Part shown: piece after piece, positions 59,687 through 64,000 of the stretch
Layout of the letters: each line of letters opens with the position of its first letter
Position numbering within the stretch: the first letter of the stretch is position 1
Origin: Mesorhizobium ciceri WSM4083
GTDB lineage: Bacteria > Pseudomonadota > Alphaproteobacteria > Rhizobiales > Rhizobiaceae
Direction of reading: 5' to 3'
Length of the DNA stretch: 64,000 nt
Assembly (NCBI RefSeq): GCF_000519305.1
Contig: NZ_JAFG01000003.1
Span: 437,070-501,069, forward strand
The notes under the pieces: model-generated
Told to the model about the DNA's origin: nothing
Seen by the model: only the letters and a program-made list of their open reading frames with translations
Database searches by the model: none
Made by a program: the position numbers and the translations under genes

Positions 59687-60775
59687 TCAGTTCCCGATGC
59701 CCAGCTTCTTGCAGCCTTCCGCGTAACGATCGACGCAGAGTTCGGCCGCGGTGTTGATCTTCTTGTCGATGATCTCGGCCTTCAGGTTTTCCTGCGTCAC
59801 CACGGCTGGCGTGAACAGCTGCGAGGGCGTGTCGTACAGCGTCATCTCGGCCTTCGGCGTCTCGCCTGAAAGCAGCTTGATGGCGATGTTGGCGGCGGCC
59901 GCCGCCACGATCTCGCTCGGCTTGGAGATGGTGTTGTACTGGTCGCCGGCGATGATCAGCTGCAAGGCGGCGATCGTCGCGTCATTGCCGGTCACCGGCG
60001 GCACTGGATCGACGCCGGCCGCCTTGAAGGCTGCGATGGCGCCGCCACCGGTGCCGTCATTGGCGGCGACCACGCCGAGGATTTTTGGTCCAAAGCGGGT
60101 GATCTGGCCGCCGGCCCATTGCTGTGCCTTCGGCGGCGCCCATTCCGGCGTGTCGTATTCGGCCAGGATCTTGTAGCCGCTATTGTCGAGGCCGGCATGG
60201 ATGCCCTTCTTGATCAGGCCGGCCGCCGCGTCGGTCGGCGAGCCGTTGATCTGCAGCACACCGCCGCTGGCCGGATCGACCTTCAGCGCCTTCAGATGCT
60301 CGACCAGCGAGTCGGCGATGGCCTTGCCGATGCCTTCATTGTTGAACGACACATAGAAATCGGCCGGCGCTGTCGGGATCGGCCGGTCATAGGCGATGAC
60401 CTTGATGCCCTGGCTCTGCGCCAGCTTGACCAGCGAGGCGGCGGCGGTCGAGTCGACCGGATCGAGCACGATCGCCTTGGCGCCCTGCGAGATCACCGAG
60501 TTGAACTGCTGCTGCTGGCGCGAGGCGTCGGCATCGGCGTTCTGGTAGAGCACCTTGCAGCCCGGGCACAGCTTCTTCATCTCGGCGGCGAAGCCGGGAT
60601 AATCATGCTGCTCGTAGCGGGTCGAGGCCTGGTCGGGCATCAGGAAGGCGACGGTCGCGTCGGTGACTTCGGTGGCCCTGGCGATAGCGGCGGTGCCGGC
60701 CAGCAGCGACAGCGCAAGGGCTGCCACGCCGGCGGACTTGCCAGCGGACTTCAATGAAGATGAAAGTTTGGTCAT
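59687..60775 (-). CDS. Sugar ABC transporter substrate-binding protein (XylF-type)
   Basis: 362 residues from ATG 60775 (GGAGAAG upstream): signal peptide 1-36, then VAFLMPDQASTRYEQHDYPGFAAEMKKLCPGCKVLYQNADADASRQQQQFNSVISQGAKAIVLDPVDSTAAASLVKLAQSQGIKVIAYDRPI, as in D-xylose-binding proteins. First structural gene of the transporter operon. Substrate likely a pentose or polyol. Confidence 0.9.
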   Translation of the reverse strand: MTKLSSSLKSAGKSAGVAALALSLLAGTAAIARATEVTDATVAFLMPDQASTRYEQHDYPGFAAEMKKLCPGCKVLYQNADADASRQQQQFNSVISQGAKAIVLDPVDSTAAASLVKLAQSQGIKVIAYDRPIPTAPADFYVSFNNEGIGKAIADSLVEHLKALKVDPASGGVLQINGSPTDAAAGLIKKGIHAGLDNSGYKILAEYDTPEWAPPKAQQWAGGQITRFGPKILGVVAANDGTGGGAIAAFKAAGVDPVPPVTGNDATIAALQLIIAGDQYNTISKPSEIVAAAAANIAIKLLSGETPKAEMTLYDTPSQLFTPAVVTQENLKAEIIDKKINTAAELCVDRYAEGCKKLGIGN

Positions 60776-61021
60776 TCGGTCTTCTCCGTTTCTGGATATG
60801 GTTGTAAGAAGGTCGTTGACTGCTTTGGTCTGAAGACACCCATCCGCCCTCGCCCAAACTGCATTGGGAACCGGGACCCGGCGCCGGCCTTTTGAGCCGC
60901 GCCGACAACCTCCGCCGACGGAGGAAATTTGAGACAAGCACTCTCCATCGCGAACCGCTCCACGGCTCACGTCGTCATGCAAAAGAAAAAATCCTCCCTT
61001 GGTTCCTCCCTGGCTCCTCCG

Positions 61022-61906
61022 TTAAGCGGCTTTTCCCGCGTTGATGTTGTCGGCCAGCAGGCGCCTGAAGCGCGAGGGCGGCATGCCCTTCTCCGCCAGG
61101 AACTGCCGGTTGAAATTGGACAGGTTGTTGAAGCCGACCTCGTAGCAGATGTCGGTGATCGAGGCCTGCTCGTCGCTCATCAGGATCTGGCAGGCGAGAT
61201 TGATGCGCAGCCGTTTGACATACTGCACCAGCGACATGCCGGTGTGGCGGCGAAACGAGCGCGAGAAGGCGCCGGTCGACTGACCGGCGATGGCGGCGAG
61301 ATCCGCCTCGTCGAACAACTGCGTCAGGTTCTCCCTAATATAGGCGAGTGCCTTGTTCATGCCGGCGGTCATGTAGCCGGAGGGGTCAGGCCGGTAGCTG
61401 GCGCTGGCCAAAAGCTGGAATTCCTGGGCGCGGCTGAGCAGGCCGGCGATCATCATGAACAGCTCGATGCGGCGCACGCCTTGCGCCTGCATCATCTCTT
61501 CCATCAATGGTGCCAGCGCCTTGCTGGTGCGGCTGGAAAACAGCACGCCGCGACGTGACGCCTCGAGCAGAGCCGTAAGCCCCGCCAACTCCGGCAGCAC
61601 ATGCATGGCATCACCGATAAAACTCTCGGAAAACTGGATGATGCGGCCGCGCAGCGGGATCGAGCTGTCCTTGGGTATATCGCTGACCCAATTGTGCGGC
61701 AGGTTTGGGCCCGTCAGCACCAGATTGCCCGGCTCGAACTCGCCGATGAAGTCGCCGACGAAATAGCGGCCATTGGTGAAGATCACCTGATGCAGTTCAT
61801 ATTCGGGATGGAAGTGCCAGCGCACCGTATGGAAGGGGTAGCCATGCGACCACGCCTTGAAGGACTCCCCGCGTCGTATCTGGACTACTTCCAGGTCCGG
61901 TTCCAT
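61022..61906 (-). CDS. AraC family transcriptional regulator
   Basis: 294 residues from ATG 61906 (GGGAGGAAA upstream). N-terminal cupin-like sensor (about 20-110, FKAWSHGYPFHTVRWHFHPEYELHQVIFTNGRYFVGDF) and the double HTH (about 190-290, YIRENLTQLFDEADLAAIAGQSTGAFSRSFRRHTGMSLVQYVKRLRINLACQILM). It lies upstream of and in line with the transporter genes and is the likely activator of the operon. Confidence 0.9.
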   Translation of the reverse strand: MEPDLEVVQIRRGESFKAWSHGYPFHTVRWHFHPEYELHQVIFTNGRYFVGDFIGEFEPGNLVLTGPNLPHNWVSDIPKDSSIPLRGRIIQFSESFIGDAMHVLPELAGLTALLEASRRGVLFSSRTSKALAPLMEEMMQAQGVRRIELFMMIAGLLSRAQEFQLLASASYRPDPSGYMTAGMNKALAYIRENLTQLFDEADLAAIAGQSTGAFSRSFRRHTGMSLVQYVKRLRINLACQILMSDEQASITDICYEVGFNNLSNFNRQFLAEKGMPPSRFRRLLADNINAGKAA

Positions 61907-62362
61907 GTCCGTTTCCTCCCGGGCCGGCACGGATGTTTGCCGCGTTCGGCCCAATTCCCTAAACCGGCCGAATTGGTTTCGGCTCTGCATTTCAAGAGCC
62001 ACGGTACCGGCTCATGACAACAGGCGCCACCACGATTCAAGGCAATGGATGATACTTTTTTAACCGTGAGGAGGCGCTCAGAGGCGTTATTCGGGCAGAA
62101 CAGGTCAGTCTTGCTGACGCGTTCGCTCAACTAACCCAGGACAATACCGCCGCCCGGAAAGGAATTCCGACGTCTCCGGTGGTCGCCTGGCCTACGCTTC
62201 ACGACATCCCCGGTGATTGGCGGATCAGGCAAGCACGATCTTCATGGCGGATCCGATCTATGGGCCCACATGACGCCGCCAGCACTTTCGAACAAGATTA
62301 CCAATTTCCATATTTGTAAAACGATCGGGCCGCGCTAGCCTGAACTCATGCGGGGAGGACGG
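61907..62362. other. 456-bp intergenic region, divergent promoters
   Basis: It separates the AraC gene from the SDR gene at 62363. AT-rich DNA at 62280-62330 is a promoter candidate for the SDR. A weak frame on the minus strand (around 62040-62130) has no ribosome site. No RNA gene, repeat or insertion element was found. Confidence 0.5.
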
Positions 62363-63145
62363 ATGGAGCTTCAACTCAACGGCAAGGTGGCGCTGGTCAC
62401 CGGCTCCACGCAAGGCATTGGCCGCGCCATCGCAGAGACGCTGGCGCGCTGCGGCGCCGGCGGCCTGCTCGTCACCGGGCGCGAGAAGACGCGCGGCGAT
62501 GCCGTGGCGGAAGAGCTTTCGCGGCTCGGCACGCCGACGGTTTTCGTCGCCGCCGACCTCGCCGACCCGGCCGCCCCTGCCCTTTTGGCGCAAGCCTGCA
62601 TCGAGCGCTTCGGCCGCATCGATGCGCTGGTCAACGCCGCAGGGCTGACCGACCGCGCCTCGTTCCTCGATGCCGATCTCGACGGCTGGGCCTCGCTGTT
62701 CGCCGTCAACGCGCGGGCGCCGTTCTTCCTCATGCAGGCGGCCATCGCCGACATGAAGAAGCGCGGTCAGGGCGGCGCCATCGTCAACATCCTGTCGATC
62801 AACGCCCATTGCGGCTCGCCGGAGCTCGCCGTCTATTCCGCCAGCAAGGGCGCGCTGGCCACGCTGACCAAGAACGCCGCCAACGCCCATCGCTTCGATC
62901 GCATCCGCGTCAACGGCATCAATGTCGGCTGGACCGACACGCCGGCCGAACGCGTCATGCAGGCCGACACGCTGGGCAATGGGCCGGGCTGGCTCGATGC
63001 CGCCAACGCCTCGCAACCCTTCGGCCGCCTGTTCTCGACAGGCGATATCGCCAACCTCGCCGTCTTCCTGCTTTCGGATGCTGCCGGGCCGATAACCGGC
63101 ACGCTCGTCGACCAGGAACAGTGGGTGATCGGGGCGAACCGGTGA
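62363..63145 (+). CDS. SDR family oxidoreductase
   Basis: 260 residues from ATG 62363, with GGGGAGGA 4-5 nt upstream (ATG 62348 also in frame). VALVTGSTQGIGRAIAETLARCG, DALVNAAGLTD, catalytic Tyr and Lys in VYSASKGALATLTKN and the ending GPITGTLVDQEQWV fit classical SDRs of sugar or polyol metabolism. Perhaps part of the same catabolic region but on its own transcript. Confidence 0.9.
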   Translation: MELQLNGKVALVTGSTQGIGRAIAETLARCGAGGLLVTGREKTRGDAVAEELSRLGTPTVFVAADLADPAAPALLAQACIERFGRIDALVNAAGLTDRASFLDADLDGWASLFAVNARAPFFLMQAAIADMKKRGQGGAIVNILSINAHCGSPELAVYSASKGALATLTKNAANAHRFDRIRVNGINVGWTDTPAERVMQADTLGNGPGWLDAANASQPFGRLFSTGDIANLAVFLLSDAAGPITGTLVDQEQWVIGANR

Positions 63146-63281
63146 GCGCCAGCGAAACGCAAGCGCCCTGCATGGCGCATTTCGGCGTCGGCGCTTTCAC
63201 CGTTGCCATCAGAAGTTGATCGCGAATGACGGTAAGCTGAAAAAGCCTATCGCCGCATTCGCTCAAAGCACCCGCGCCGCC

Positions 63282-63992
63282 TCACAGCGCCAGGCTCCCC
63301 TGCTCCACCTCCACGGCATTCGGATCTCCCGGTGCGGTGGCCCAGGCCAATTCAACCAGCGTCACGGTGCGCCGGCCTGTCCCGTCCAGCTGGCAGACGA
63401 TGAGGCCCTGCTCCTCGATATAGGTCAAGAGGCGCCGGGCGCGGCGCAGCGAGTGCGAGCCGTAGGCGCGGGCGATCGCGGCGTCGCTCGGGCACGGCCA
63501 GCCCTCCTTCGCCGCGCGGGCGATCATCATGAACACGCCCTGCATGTCGTCGGGCAGCAGCGACGCGCGGACGGAAACGTCCCGCCATGCGTCATCACTT
63601 TCGGCCACGTCGGAGCCGAGGCCGGCCCGGGCGCGCGTCAGCATGCGGCGGAACTCCGGCAGGTCGGGCACGACCGACGCGAGGCCTTCTATGCGGCAGC
63701 GGACCACGAATTCCTGATAGAGCACCCCGATCACGCGAAAACCCGCATCGGGCTGCGCCAGGATGGCGCGCAGCACACGATCGACGCGCTCGCGGCGCTC
63801 GGCCAGATCCTCGGCGCTGACTTGCGGCTCCGCAGGTTCGGGGCGGATTTCCAAGGCCGCCGACTTCGCCGCCATCAGCTGGTCAAGCAGGTCCGGCGAC
63901 GCCGGGCGGCGCGGCGTACGCACCGTCTCGGGCGGCGGCGCCGCCAGTATGATCGCGCGTGCATCCTCGAGTGCTGCTTCCGGCATCGCCAT
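63282..63992 (-). CDS. Unrecognised protein with winged-helix-like end
   Basis: 236 residues from ATG 63992; the frame stays open beyond the ATG to base 64000, so the true start may lie outside. Helical middle (LAERRERVDRVLRAILAQPDAG, VIGVLYQEFVVRCRIEGLASVVPDLPEFRRMLTRARAGL), then SDAAIARAYGSHSLRRARRLLTYIEEQGLIVCQLDGTGRRTVTLVEL, which looks like a winged helix (helix-turn-helix plus strands). Probably a regulator or replication-type accessory; not assignable. Confidence 0.6.
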   Translation of the reverse strand: MAMPEAALEDARAIILAAPPPETVRTPRRPASPDLLDQLMAAKSAALEIRPEPAEPQVSAEDLAERRERVDRVLRAILAQPDAGFRVIGVLYQEFVVRCRIEGLASVVPDLPEFRRMLTRARAGLGSDVAESDDAWRDVSVRASLLPDDMQGVFMMIARAAKEGWPCPSDAAIARAYGSHSLRRARRLLTYIEEQGLIVCQLDGTGRRTVTLVELAWATAPGDPNAVEVEQGSLAL

Positions 63993-64000
63993 CAGCCGCG

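Overview
The window looks like a chromosomal segment of a Mesorhizobium-type alphaproteobacterium (Hyphomicrobiales, probably Phyllobacteriaceae). This rests on the high G+C, the rhizobial gene families (DUF982, AI-2E-type permeases with long C-termini, BKACE, HWE histidine kinases), an alphaproteobacterial SOS box (GTTC-N7-GTTC) before dinB, and several RIME-like palindromic intergenic repeats. The genus is an inference; I ran no database search.

Layout, left to right. At 1-2.5 kb are a truncated GT39-like membrane glycosyltransferase, a membrane protein and a small secreted protein. At 2.7-8.4 kb lies a decayed prophage remnant on the minus strand: terminase small subunit, a terminase large subunit split by a palindromic repeat, a terminase/GH108-endolysin fusion left by an internal deletion, then a lysis cassette (membrane proteins and i-/o-spanins). 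It is followed by a methyltransferase and two copies of a promoter-RNA-terminator cassette. The 8.5-21.3 kb stretch carries many small conserved-looking genes (DUF3606, GFA, tandem DUF982, a ribbon-helix-helix protein), a fluoroacetate-dehalogenase-like hydrolase, MgtC, an HWE kinase, an unusual tRNA-Gln(TTG), and a divergent NmrA/LysR pair.

At 21.4-36.5 kb are metabolic and regulatory genes: an aldo/keto reductase, an AI-2E-type permease, a C39-like peptidase/Ddl operon with a strong operator palindrome, a structured small RNA candidate at 28.3 kb, an aminotransferase with an upstream dyad, a MocR regulator divergent from a frameshifted PNPOx-like gene, and a Gfo/Idh-SDR pair controlled by a divergent LysR. 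At 37.8-43.3 kb a xenobiotic-response-element/cupin regulator (XRE-cupin) stands divergent from an amino-acid oxidase, a dipeptide-binding protein and a serine hydrolase, which suggests salvage of D-amino-acid peptides or similar compounds.

At 44-46 kb there is a PAS-PAS-GGDEF-EAL protein. At 48.4-51.4 kb an alkylation-repair block (ada, a small protein, ogt, 2OG-Fe(II) oxygenase) follows a previously hidden higBA toxin-antitoxin relic. dinB with its SOS promoter follows. At 55-62 kb an AraC regulator, a pentose/polyol ABC transporter, an SDR and a pentulose kinase form a catabolic operon that best fits ribitol or a related polyol. The window ends in an SDR and an unrecognised winged-helix-like protein.
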